Assembly: GCA_009926195.1 (NCBI GenBank)
Contig: RFPK01000036.1
Span: forward strand, 1 to 11,917
Reading direction: 5' to 3'
Source: Synechococcaceae bacterium WB4_1_0192
Lineage (GTDB): Bacteria > Cyanobacteriota > Cyanobacteriia > PCC-6307 > Cyanobiaceae
Length of the DNA: 11,917 nt
Part shown: positions 1 through 5,646 of the stretch, piece after piece
How positions within the stretch are numbered: position 1 is the first letter of the stretch
Layout: each line of letters begins with the position of its first letter
The notes under the pieces: generated by a model
The model's database searches: none
Told to the model about the DNA's origin: nothing
The model's input: only the letters and a program-made list of their open reading frames with translations
Made by a program: the position numbers and the translations under genes

Positions 1-68
<68 letters not shown>

Positions 69-73
69 TCGTG

Positions 74-114
74 GTCAGCCGTGCTGGATGCAGGGGATCT
101 GCGGCAGGGCTGAC
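74..114. other. Inverted repeat downstream of tRNA-Val
   Basis: A perfect 7-bp inverted repeat is present, GTCAGCC at 74-80 and GGCTGAC at 108-114, with a 27-nt loop. It begins six bases after the tRNA. It could help tRNA 3' processing or termination, but no T-run follows, so it is not a convincing intrinsic terminator. Confidence 0.35.
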
Positions 115-156
115 ATGGCTTGCTGTTGACCCGTCTGTATGGCTTGACCAGAGGAG

Positions 157-1350
157 TTGGCTCTCTGTCTATCATTAAGGAATTGGCGTCATGGGTCGGC
201 GTTGCCTCATTCCATTCTGCGCAGACGTGTCGCGCTTGGCCTGCAGCAGCTTCTCGTCGGGCTAGGGGTGTCTTTCGTGCTTGGCAATATCTATGCGGCT
301 CACCAGCTCCGGAATCTGCAGCAGAGTGCTTACAGGGCTCATGATCAGTTCACACGAGGCAAGAGGTATGAGCCTGGCATAGATGTCTTCGGTGTGAGCC
401 AGTTTGGAGATCTCTGTGCCACGTCTGGGGCTCAGGGGGCTGAGGAGTGCCCATTCTGGGGTGGTAAGCGCCGCTACCGCTTTGTTACTGATGTGCGAGG
501 TTGGAAGACTCTGCAGCCGCTTGAAAGCGCGGACATGATCATTGCTGGCGACTCGTTTCTCGCCGCCCTGGGTGGAGATGACATGGTCGATCAGCTTGGC
601 TGGCAGCTCAAGGGGTTGACAGGTCTTGGCTATTACGAAGCTGCTCACCCTGGTGATCCGGGAGACTATCTTCAGCGACTCCTTGAAATCGATAAGGAGC
701 GCCCGCTCGGCAGGCGATATATCTTGCTTGTTTATGAAGGGAACGATCTCGCCATTAAGGATCGATCAGCCTCGATTGCTGTAGATCCGATGCCGCCAGA
801 TGAGCGGCCTCTGCTGAGGCTCTGGCGGGATTTGCTCGACAATAAGCTGCCTCGCCTGCTTAATCCGCCATTAACGCGTTTGCTTGCAATTTATATTGAG
901 TCGTATCGGTTGCGGCAAAACCGACATACTCACACGGCTTTCGACGCGAGTGATATTCACGCTATTCGCGGCGTTCCGGTGGCATTTAGTGTGAATAATA
1001 GGTTGGTTTCTCGGGACGCTGGCTTGAGCCTGCCGCGCTCGCTGGACCCGAGTAATCTTGGATACTTGCGCGACAAGATCAAGTGCCTTGTGTTGGTGCC
1101 GACAAAGTATTCTGTTTATCTCGATAATCGCCCGCTCCAGCGGCGGCACCCCCTGTTGTGGGCCGATTTTCAACGGCTCAGGCAAAGCGGTATCGAGGTG
1201 ATGGATCTGACGCCAAGTCTCAAGCGTGCGGCAAAAGCTGAGGGTGCACCGCTCTTGTACTGGCCCGACGATACGCATTGGAATAAGCATGGTATTCGTG
1301 TAGCGGCCCATGCGATGGCGGCTGATCCGGCCTGCTCAAGGCCGAAGTGA
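157..1350 (+). CDS. Membrane-anchored SGNH-hydrolase-like / AlgX-AlgJ-like protein
   Basis: The 397-aa protein has a basic stretch (RRR, residues 22-24) followed by a hydrophobic segment at about 25-48, so it is probably a type II anchored periplasmic protein. The sequence IIAGDSF carries a GDS-type nucleophile Ser133. Near the C-terminus DDTHWNKHG (371-379) supplies a D-x-H pair, D372 and H374, as in the SGNH domain of AlgX/AlgJ and related proteins that attach or remove acyl groups on polysaccharides. The function in polysaccharide O-acylation is inferred; no MBOAT acyltransferase lies nearby. The start is uncertain. TTG157 has AGAGGAG immediately before it, with almost no spacing, and TTG202 is an alternative. 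ATG191 has a better-spaced AAGGA but lies in another frame that soon stops. The codons are less G+C-biased than downstream genes, which fits acquired DNA next to a tRNA. Confidence 0.75.
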   Translation: MALCLSLRNWRHGSALPHSILRRRVALGLQQLLVGLGVSFVLGNIYAAHQLRNLQQSAYRAHDQFTRGKRYEPGIDVFGVSQFGDLCATSGAQGAEECPFWGGKRRYRFVTDVRGWKTLQPLESADMIIAGDSFLAALGGDDMVDQLGWQLKGLTGLGYYEAAHPGDPGDYLQRLLEIDKERPLGRRYILLVYEGNDLAIKDRSASIAVDPMPPDERPLLRLWRDLLDNKLPRLLNPPLTRLLAIYIESYRLRQNRHTHTAFDASDIHAIRGVPVAFSVNNRLVSRDAGLSLPRSLDPSNLGYLRDKIKCLVLVPTKYSVYLDNRPLQRRHPLLWADFQRLRQSGIEVMDLTPSLKRAAKAEGAPLLYWPDDTHWNKHGIRVAAHAMAADPACSRPK

Positions 1351-1406
1351 TCTGGTTTGTCTGGACAGCTCCACCGTTGGCGAAGCCTTCTCCGCAGGAG
1401 TTGAGC

Positions 1407-1669
1407 AAGCGCCGCACCCGTGGTCCCGAGTGCAGGGCCAGGGGTGTCATCGAGGCGATCAGATCAGTGGCCGCGAGGATCCAGCACACCTTTCGGCGCG
1501 ACCCGATCCAGGTGAGTCATGGGAGGCGGCAGCTGCCGGATGGTGGTCTACGGGATGGTGCTCTACAGATCTCACCACCATCCCACTGCGGAAACGCTGC
1601 CTCCGCCTGGTGACGATCGTCCAGCTTGTCTCCAGGAACATGCTCAGCTGGAGGCTTTCAGGCAGCCTT
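1407..1669 (+). mobile_element. Relic of an IS3-family insertion sequence (deleted OrfA-OrfB)
   Basis: Two frames hold pieces of an IS3-type transposase. At 1407-1547 the translation runs KRRTRGPE, IEAI, PIQVS and RQLPDGG, matching the OrfA helix-turn-helix pattern KRRT-PEF-AR-EAI-HPIQVSQW-RQL-DGA. Eight bases later, in the next frame (1556-1669), W-STDLTTIPLRK and LSWRLSGSLG match the start of the OrfB integrase core, W-TDITYIP and KVLSWRLSN. The Asp codon at 1568-1570 is the first residue of the DDE triad. The OrfA C-terminus, the OrfB helix-turn-helix and the two later catalytic residues are absent, so an internal deletion of very roughly half a kilobase plus loss of the 3' part is implied. 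No terminal inverted repeats were identified. It cannot encode an active transposase. The match is from memory of the family. Confidence 0.72.
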
Positions 1670-1802
1670 GGCACGAACTGTCGATCGCGCCTCTGCGCCA
1701 GATGACTTGCTGGCGTTGATGATAGCCAACGGCCAGCAAGATCTTTGCATGTTGCAGGCCTTCGTGGGCGCCATGTCAGCGCTACTGCGACAAAGGTGCT
1801 GA
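1614..1802 (+). other. Open-frame fragment, unrecognised
   Basis: This frame stays open from the stop at 1611-1613 to a TGA at 1800-1802. Its second half reads like protein (APDDLLALMIANGQQDL, then AFVGAMSALLRQRC). There is no good start codon or ribosome site, and the first half overlaps the IS3 relic in another frame. It is more likely a gene tail or relic than a functional gene. Its stop lies one base before the TTG of the next ORF. I recognise no family. Confidence 0.2.
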
Positions 1803-1803
1803 A

Positions 1804-2064
1804 TTGTCCGCCGACACTCCCGGTATGAATAAATTGCATGAGTCCCTCATTGGACTATCCATGATCATTCAAAATCTTGCATTGTTGGGCGACGTCGAGT
1901 CCGAGGTCATCGCCGGCGGTGGCGGTGGCTGCGAGCCCGTCAGGCCTCGGCGCGACTGCACGAAGGATCTGCATGGCAACCTCTTCGGCGGCGCCTGCCT
2001 GGCGGATCTCCGTGAGGTCGATCTTGGCAAACTCTTCTGTGGAGATTATGTAAAGCGTTGCTGA
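1804..2064 (+). CDS. Small cysteine-rich hypothetical protein with double-glycine-like leader
   Basis: The ORF encodes 86 aa from TTG1804, which has AAAGG at 1792-1796 (seven bases upstream), or 79 aa from ATG1825, which has no clear ribosome site. The N-terminal 37 residues are helical and end in DVESEVIA, followed by five glycines (38-42). The remainder holds five cysteines at 43, 52, 65, 79 and 86. That layout, an acidic segment ending at a GG and then a Cys-containing tail, resembles peptide-bacteriocin or RiPP precursors cut after GG. No maturation enzyme or exporter lies nearby, and Ser/Thr are scarce. The surrounding DNA is eroded, and the opposite strand also has an open reading frame over part of it. 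Coding status is uncertain and the function is unknown. Confidence 0.35.
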   Translation: MSADTPGMNKLHESLIGLSMIIQNLALLGDVESEVIAGGGGGCEPVRPRRDCTKDLHGNLFGGACLADLREVDLGKLFCGDYVKRC

Positions 2065-2415
2065 TTAGATCGCTGGGCGGCTTCCTGTTATCGCTGATGC
2101 GTGCTTCTTGCCATGCGGTGATCGCTCAATGCATCGGCATCGCCGACCTGCGGCAATCCCCCTGTTGAGTCGTCCAACGACTCGGGAGGTGTCGTGTCAG
2201 GCATGGTCCCGCCCGGCTTTTCCGTTGCCTTCAGGGGCACACGCCCCTGGAGTGCCAGGCGCTGGGCCTCAGGGCTGTTGGCCATGCACTCAGGGTGATC
2301 CGAGCGAATGAACGCCGATGCCTGCTGGTGCACTCCACGTCCAGGGTAATGATTGGCAGCGGGGATATCAGGCTGCGCACCCGCTCTATGGCGGCTACTG
2401 GGGTAACCGGCCCTG
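2065..2415. other. Gene-poor, apparently degenerate stretch
   Basis: No ORF here has a convincing start, ribosome site and family match. One plus frame is open from 2169 to a stop near 2472. Its last part (GSGDIRLRTRSMAATG at about 2355-2402) resembles a beta-helix repeat of filamentous-haemagglutinin-type proteins. A minus-strand frame (2088-2480) is also open but has no recognisable domain. I read the segment as eroded coding DNA rather than regulatory sequence. Confidence 0.3.
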
Positions 2416-2601
2416 GTGGACGCCTCGGCGAACAATGGTTCACCGCTGATCGTGGTGCCGGATACCAGTGATGAGCTCAACGACGGCTCGGTCGAGGTGG
2501 TTGGCAGCTATGGCGCCAGCTTCAACGACAACCTTGACGGCCAGCTGCCCGGTACCTTCAATCAGGCCCAGCTGCTCAATACCGACTGTCAGGTGGCCTA
2601 A
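2416..2601 (+). CDS. Short ORF, possible C-terminal remnant of a secreted surface protein
   Basis: The 61-aa product from GTG2416 is acidic and rich in Asn, Asp and Ser, with phrases such as VPDTSDELNDGS and GASFNDNLDG and the end DCQVA. This composition is typical of extracellular beta-rich proteins and unlike a random frame. An in-frame TAA at 2404-2406 blocks extension upstream. A frame shift would join it to the GSGDIRLRTRS segment just before it, suggesting the tail of a broken adhesin-like gene. On the minus strand an overlapping ORF (2440-2649, 69 aa) starts with an ATG that overlaps the stop of the gene ending at 2649 and has a hydrophobic N-terminus, so the coding strand is not certain. 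No function is assigned. Confidence 0.3.
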   Translation: MDASANNGSPLIVVPDTSDELNDGSVEVVGSYGASFNDNLDGQLPGTFNQAQLLNTDCQVA

Positions 2602-2627
2602 GGCCAGGGTAATTAGGAGGCCGCGGG

Positions 2628-2642
2628 CGAACCGGTGGTTCG
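2628..2642. other. Small hairpin beyond the exported-protein gene cluster
   Basis: CGAACC (2628-2633) and GGTTCG (2637-2642) form a 6-bp stem with a 3-base loop. It lies six bases beyond the stop codon of the minus-strand gene ending at 2649. No T-run follows on either strand, so a terminator role is only possible. A second short repeat, TGGCC-TAA-GGCCA at 2594-2606, is close by. Confidence 0.3.
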
Positions 2643-2648
2643 ACTGCA

Positions 2649-3134
2649 TCAGAGCCCCAGATCCTTGCGCAGGCCGCCGACGATCGCCTTCATCTCCTGC
2701 TCGCTGATCTGTCCTGCTTCGAGCAGTTGATTCGCCAGGGCAATCCTGGCCCTGGCTTCCTGCAGCCTGAGCAGTCGGCTGCAGGTCTGCTTGAAGCCGG
2801 TGCCGCCAAGGGGGATCATCAGGGCGATGCCGCCGCCCAGGTCGTTTTTGCTGGATGGGGGCTGATTGCCGAGATCCAGGCTGTTGAGTTGTCGTCCGTA
2901 GACAATCAGCGTGGGTGGTGCCCGATCGGTGATCGAGCAGCGACTGCCATCGTCGAGATCCAGCTCAATCTTTGGTTGTGGCGGGTAGACGTCAAAGCTG
3001 TCCAGTTGCAGGCGTTCGTTGGCGTCTACGGGTTGACCCAGAAGCGTGAGCATGATTCCGTAGCCAGCAGCATGGATCCACCAGCGCTTCCGTTGCGATC
3101 GGCTCGTTCCACGGGAGGCTGATAAATAACGCAT
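2649..3134 (-). CDS. Exported protein of unknown function in the pilin/chaperone cluster
   Basis: The 161-aa product from ATG3134 has a basic n-region (RSQRKRWW, residues 12-19), a hydrophobic stretch (about 20-34) and a plausible cleavage site near VDA/NE (38-39), so it is probably periplasmic or secreted. The mature part has a Pro/Asp-rich beta segment (48-90), two cysteines (66 and 118) that could pair, and a helical C-terminus (about 118-158, LLRLQEARARIALANQLL). I recognise no family. The long start overlaps the chaperone gene by 109 bp. ATG3053 would reduce this to 28 bp but would remove most of the signal sequence, so the overlap may be real or may mark a frameshift. Its position as third gene behind a pilin-like and a chaperone-like gene suggests a role in the same surface structure. 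Confidence 0.6.
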   Translation of the reverse strand: MRYLSASRGTSRSQRKRWWIHAAGYGIMLTLLGQPVDANERLQLDSFDVYPPQPKIELDLDDGSRCSITDRAPPTLIVYGRQLNSLDLGNQPPSSKNDLGGGIALMIPLGGTGFKQTCSRLLRLQEARARIALANQLLEAGQISEQEMKAIVGGLRKDLGL

Positions 3135-3451
3135 GCAAAGTACGGCGTGCGAGTAGAGACATTGCTTGGAAACGTGATCATCAGCCTGCGGGCTTTGTTG
3201 GGCGGAATCTTGAACTGACGAGGTACGATGCTGACCCCATCTGTGAGAATCTCGCCGGGTGTATCCCGGTCTTTGCCGGGTCCTTTCAGGCGAACGCTCA
3301 GTTCGGCCGCCTGTTGGCGTGCATGCGAGACCATCAGCTTGACGCGGACCATGCCATTTCTGGCGCTGAATTCGCGTTGATCAAGAAAAGCTGTCTGGGC
3401 AAGAGCTTGTCCAGACAGCAGCAGGGCGAGCGGCAGCAGTCGTCGCATCAC
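3026..3451 (-). CDS. PapD-like periplasmic chaperone, N-terminal domain only
   Basis: The 141-aa product begins with a signal peptide (MMRRLLPLALLLSGQALA, cleavage near residue 18). The mature part resembles the first immunoglobulin-like domain of PapD/FimC chaperones. A strand region at 34-55 is followed by VSIVPRQFKIPPNKARRLMI (73-92), which fits the family pattern of a Pro-rich strand and then a basic strand, and by YFACVIYQPP (104-113). Typical chaperones have two domains and about 230 aa; the second domain is missing here. The start is GTG3451 or ATG3448, only a few bases after the pilin-like gene, so the two are probably cotranscribed. It may be a reduced chaperone or a truncated gene, since the next ORF overlaps its end. 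Family assignment is from motif similarity only. Confidence 0.6.
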   Translation of the reverse strand: MMRRLLPLALLLSGQALAQTAFLDQREFSARNGMVRVKLMVSHARQQAAELSVRLKGPGKDRDTPGEILTDGVSIVPRQFKIPPNKARRLMITFPSNVSTRTPYFACVIYQPPVERADRNGSAGGSMLLATESCSRFWVNP

Positions 3452-3454
3452 CGA

Positions 3455-3910
3455 TCAGAGCGAAGTGCAGGTGGCTGTGGCTTTGAGCGCATAGTCGCCG
3501 GCGCTGAGCAGCTTGGCGCTGTTGTTTTCGGTGATCGAGGTGTTGATCGCACCCTGTTTGCGGATCGCGCCGCCGGAGTTGTTGCTCGCGGCTGCGGCGC
3601 TGCTGGAGTTGTTGCTCACCAGATCCGCCAGCACGATGCTGGGCGTTGAGGCGCCGGCGCCGTTCGGTGAGGTCTGGTTGACGGCGCTCAAGGTCACCTT
3701 GGCATTGCCATTGCTCACCAGGCTGTAGCTGCCTTCACCGCTCAGTTTGTCGCCATTGGCGGACAGCACCATGCTGATTGGGCCGCCGTCGCTGCTGATG
3801 TTGCAGAAGGTGGCGGCACTGCCCTTGGCTTCGATATCGGTTGAGGTGGCCGCCAGCAATGGGGTGGGTGCCGCCAGGGCAGCGGCGATCAGGGTTGGCA
3901 GGATTCTCAT
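3455..3910 (-). CDS. Secreted pilin-like beta protein
   Basis: The 151-aa protein starts with a clear signal peptide (MRILPTLIAAALAAPTPLLA, cleavage at about 20). The mature chain is rich in Ser, Asn, Ala and Thr. One cysteine lies near the start (Cys36, in ATFCNIS) and one at the extreme C-terminus (Cys148, in ATCTSL), consistent with a disulfide-closed beta sandwich like spore-coat-U or fimbrial subunits. The low-complexity centre (SNNSSSAAAASNNSGG, 99-114) looks like a surface-exposed loop. It is the first gene of the minus-strand set, with the chaperone-like gene three bases downstream. A structural subunit of a thin surface fibre is inferred; no usher gene is in the window. There is no strong ribosome site before ATG3910. 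Confidence 0.62.
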   Translation of the reverse strand: MRILPTLIAAALAAPTPLLAATSTDIEAKGSAATFCNISSDGGPISMVLSANGDKLSGEGSYSLVSNGNAKVTLSAVNQTSPNGAGASTPSIVLADLVSNNSSSAAAASNNSGGAIRKQGAINTSITENNSAKLLSAGDYALKATATCTSL

Positions 3911-3924
3911 GTTGCGATTGAAAT

Positions 3925-3938
3925 GGACTTTGAAGTCC
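3925..3938. promoter_or_regulatory. 14-bp palindrome upstream of the pilin-like gene
   Basis: GGACTT-TG-AAGTCC has perfect 6-bp arms around a 2-bp spacer and ends 14 bases before the start codon at 3910. It could be a dimeric repressor operator or a 5'-leader hairpin. No binding protein can be assigned from the window. Confidence 0.4.
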
Positions 3939-4017
3939 TAGGCTCAATCGCCAGGGCTGAGTTTCCTGCTCGCCAAATGGCTGGGATCTGCCGCATCCCT
4001 GCGGACGGGCCCGCGCA

Positions 4018-4854
4018 TCAGCGGCTGGCCCGTAGTTCCAGCACCGTCGGGCCCACCCAGAAGCTGCCGGAATCCCTGGCTGCGGCTTCAATCTCTGCTT
4101 CCGCTTCCGTCTGATCCGCGGCACTCCACAGCCCCTGGTTGATCAGCTGCGGGCTGTAGACGCTCACGAACCGCTCCAGCCACTGGGCCGCCATCGTTGC
4201 CTGTCCGCCCAGCACAGGCAGGGGTGTGAGTGCCTCGAGGCGCCAGCCGGCCGCCGCCAGCCGCGAGGGCAGGTGGCGGTTCACATCCGGATCGCCGGCG
4301 GCGGCCACGAAGCTCTGTTGCACCGCCCGGCCGAAGCGGCGGATCGCCGCGCCGTGGGGATGCAGGCCGAAGGTGTCCCAGTGCACGTACTCGTGCAGCA
4401 CCAGGCGGCCAGCCGGGGCCAGTGCCGTCGGCAGGGCCGCCAGCAGCGGCTCCAGATCCGGGAGGAACATCGCCACCCAGCGCATCCAGATCAGGTCGAA
4501 GCCCGCCGTGGGCTGATCGGTGGGGCCGCCCGGCAGTGGATCCCGCAGCAGGTCGTGCTGGCGCAGCTCCAGCTGGCTGAGCCCCGCCCGGCGTGCCAGC
4601 TCCTGGCCGGCCGCCACATACACAGCGCTGCGCTCCAGGCCGAGCACGCGGCCTTCCGGTCCTACCTGACGGGCCAGATCCAGGGCCGCAAAGCCGGGAC
4701 CGGCGCCGAGATCCAGCACCCGAGCTCCGGTGGCCAGACCGGCGCGCCGCCAGGCCGCCTCAGCGGTGGGGCGCCAGAGATCGTGCTGGAAGCGCAGGCG
4801 CTCCAGCTCCTCGGCGTGGGTGCCGAGGACATAACTGTCGGCCGGGGTGCTCAA
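4018..4854 (-). CDS. Class I SAM-dependent methyltransferase
   Basis: The protein has the class I methyltransferase signature: motif I VLDLGAGPG, an acidic residue ending the next strand (VLGLERS), a QHDLLRDPLP motif and a post-II strand FDLIWMRWVAMFLPD. It is followed by a Leu-rich helix and the strand GRLVLHEY. Length is about 278 aa from TTG4854 (MSTPADSYVLGT) or 296 aa from ATG4908. I prefer TTG4854 because the extra 18 residues (WRLCCSRR...) look unnatural and overlap the upstream gene by 41 bp. No well-spaced ribosome site supports either start. The substrate is unknown; the architecture is that of UbiE/SmtA-like enzymes acting on small molecules. It lies just downstream of the small acidic gene on the same strand and could share its transcript. 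Confidence 0.85.
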   Translation of the reverse strand: MSTPADSYVLGTHAEELERLRFQHDLWRPTAEAAWRRAGLATGARVLDLGAGPGFAALDLARQVGPEGRVLGLERSAVYVAAGQELARRAGLSQLELRQHDLLRDPLPGGPTDQPTAGFDLIWMRWVAMFLPDLEPLLAALPTALAPAGRLVLHEYVHWDTFGLHPHGAAIRRFGRAVQQSFVAAAGDPDVNRHLPSRLAAAGWRLEALTPLPVLGGQATMAAQWLERFVSVYSPQLINQGLWSAADQTEAEAEIEAAARDSGSFWVGPTVLELRASR

Positions 4855-4867
4855 CGGGGCTGGTGGG

Positions 4868-5122
4868 TCAGTCCTCCGGGAACAGCAGAGACGCCAGCTC
4901 ATCGGCATCCACGTCGTAGACGCGGGCCAGGCTGGTCTCGATCGCGGCGGTCACCTCGCCGGGCAGGAAGCGCATCGCGTTGAGGGCGTCCTCGGCGATG
5001 TCATCGGTCAGCAGCTGGTCGCCGCCGAGCTTCTCGTCGTTGATCACGGCCATCACCCAGGTCTGATAGGCGTAGACCAGGTCGGCGAACTCCAGATCGG
5101 GATCGTTGAAGTCCAGGGCCAT
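4868..5122 (-). CDS. Small acidic conserved hypothetical protein
   Basis: The 84-aa product starts at ATG5122 (MALDFNDPDLEFADLVYAYQ). A longer frame up to 5191 adds only low-quality Ser/Pro/Arg sequence and is rejected. It is strongly acidic, especially at the C-terminus (DVDADELASLLFPED), and predicted mostly helical, with no signal peptide or membrane segment. It resembles a short conserved protein of picocyanobacteria with no known role; that resemblance is from memory. It is divergent from the gene at 5179, with a 56-bp spacer, and is followed within 13 bp by the methyltransferase start. Confidence 0.75.
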   Translation of the reverse strand: MALDFNDPDLEFADLVYAYQTWVMAVINDEKLGGDQLLTDDIAEDALNAMRFLPGEVTAAIETSLARVYDVDADELASLLFPED

Positions 5123-5162
5123 CGCGGGTGCGGGCGCAGCTGTGTGCAGTCTGCCGGCCGAT

Positions 5163-5170
5163 GGGGAGGA
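5163..5170 (+). promoter_or_regulatory. Ribosome binding site that fixes the start at 5179
   Basis: GGGGAGGA sits eight bases before ATG5179. ATG5161 and ATG5170 are in the same frame but overlap this sequence, so ATG5179 is the likely start. Confidence 0.65.
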
Positions 5171-5178
5171 TGGAGAGC

Positions 5179-5646
5179 ATGACGACCGCAACTCCTGACC
5201 CCACCGCCCTGCAGGCCACGCTGGTGGACTTCGCCCTGGCGGAGCTGGTGCGCGCCAACCGCACCAGCTTCGAGCCGCTCTGGAGCGCTGAGAGCTGGGC
5301 CAAGCTGCTGATCTGGCTGGCCCTCAACTGCGGCTGCAGCGGCGATGAAGCCGGCCTGCGCACCTTCGCCGCCGCCCTCGGTGCCCACCAGACCGGCCGG
5401 ATGCGGCGGCTGTTCTTCGAGCGAGAGCTGCTCGATCTGGACCTGCAGGTGATGGCCGATCCGGCCGAGCAGCAGGTGCTGGTGTTGCCGATCGGGCCGG
5501 CCGGCGGCGCGCTCACCCTGGAGCCGGTGGCCACCGCCCTGGAGCGGGTTGGTCTGAGCAGCCGGGTCGTGGCCGACCGCAGCCGCTGGCAGTGCCTCGA
5601 TGCCCTGGTGGCGATTCCCTGGCTGGAGACCGCACCATGCAGCTGA
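5179..5646 (+). CDS. Conserved-looking hypothetical protein, coupled to a 2OG dioxygenase
   Basis: The product is 155 aa. It is cytoplasmic, with no signal or membrane segment. It has an N-terminal amphipathic helix region (about 8-27), a Trp-rich segment (FEPLWSAESWAKLLIWLALN, 31-50) and a Cys-Gly-Cys (51-53). An Arg-rich helix (73-82) is followed by a beta strand (QQVLVLPIG, 99-106). I do not recognise the family. Its stop codon lies inside the beginning of the dioxygenase gene: ATG5637 precedes the TGA at 5644-5646, so translation is probably coupled and the two products may act together, for example as partner or substrate adaptor. That link is inference from gene order. Confidence 0.72.
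   Translation: MTTATPDPTALQATLVDFALAELVRANRTSFEPLWSAESWAKLLIWLALNCGCSGDEAGLRTFAAALGAHQTGRMRRLFFERELLDLDLQVMADPAEQQVLVLPIGPAGGALTLEPVATALERVGLSSRVVADRSRWQCLDALVAIPWLETAPCS

Noticed and set aside
3991..4004. CCGCA-TCCC-TGCGG hairpin downstream of the methyltransferase as a terminator
   Set aside because: The stem is only 5 bp and no T-run follows on either strand; such repeats are expected by chance in G+C-rich DNA.
4273..4983. 236-aa plus-strand ORF over the methyltransferase
   Set aside because: It is a shadow of the methyltransferase, which has a clear SAM-binding motif on the other strand.
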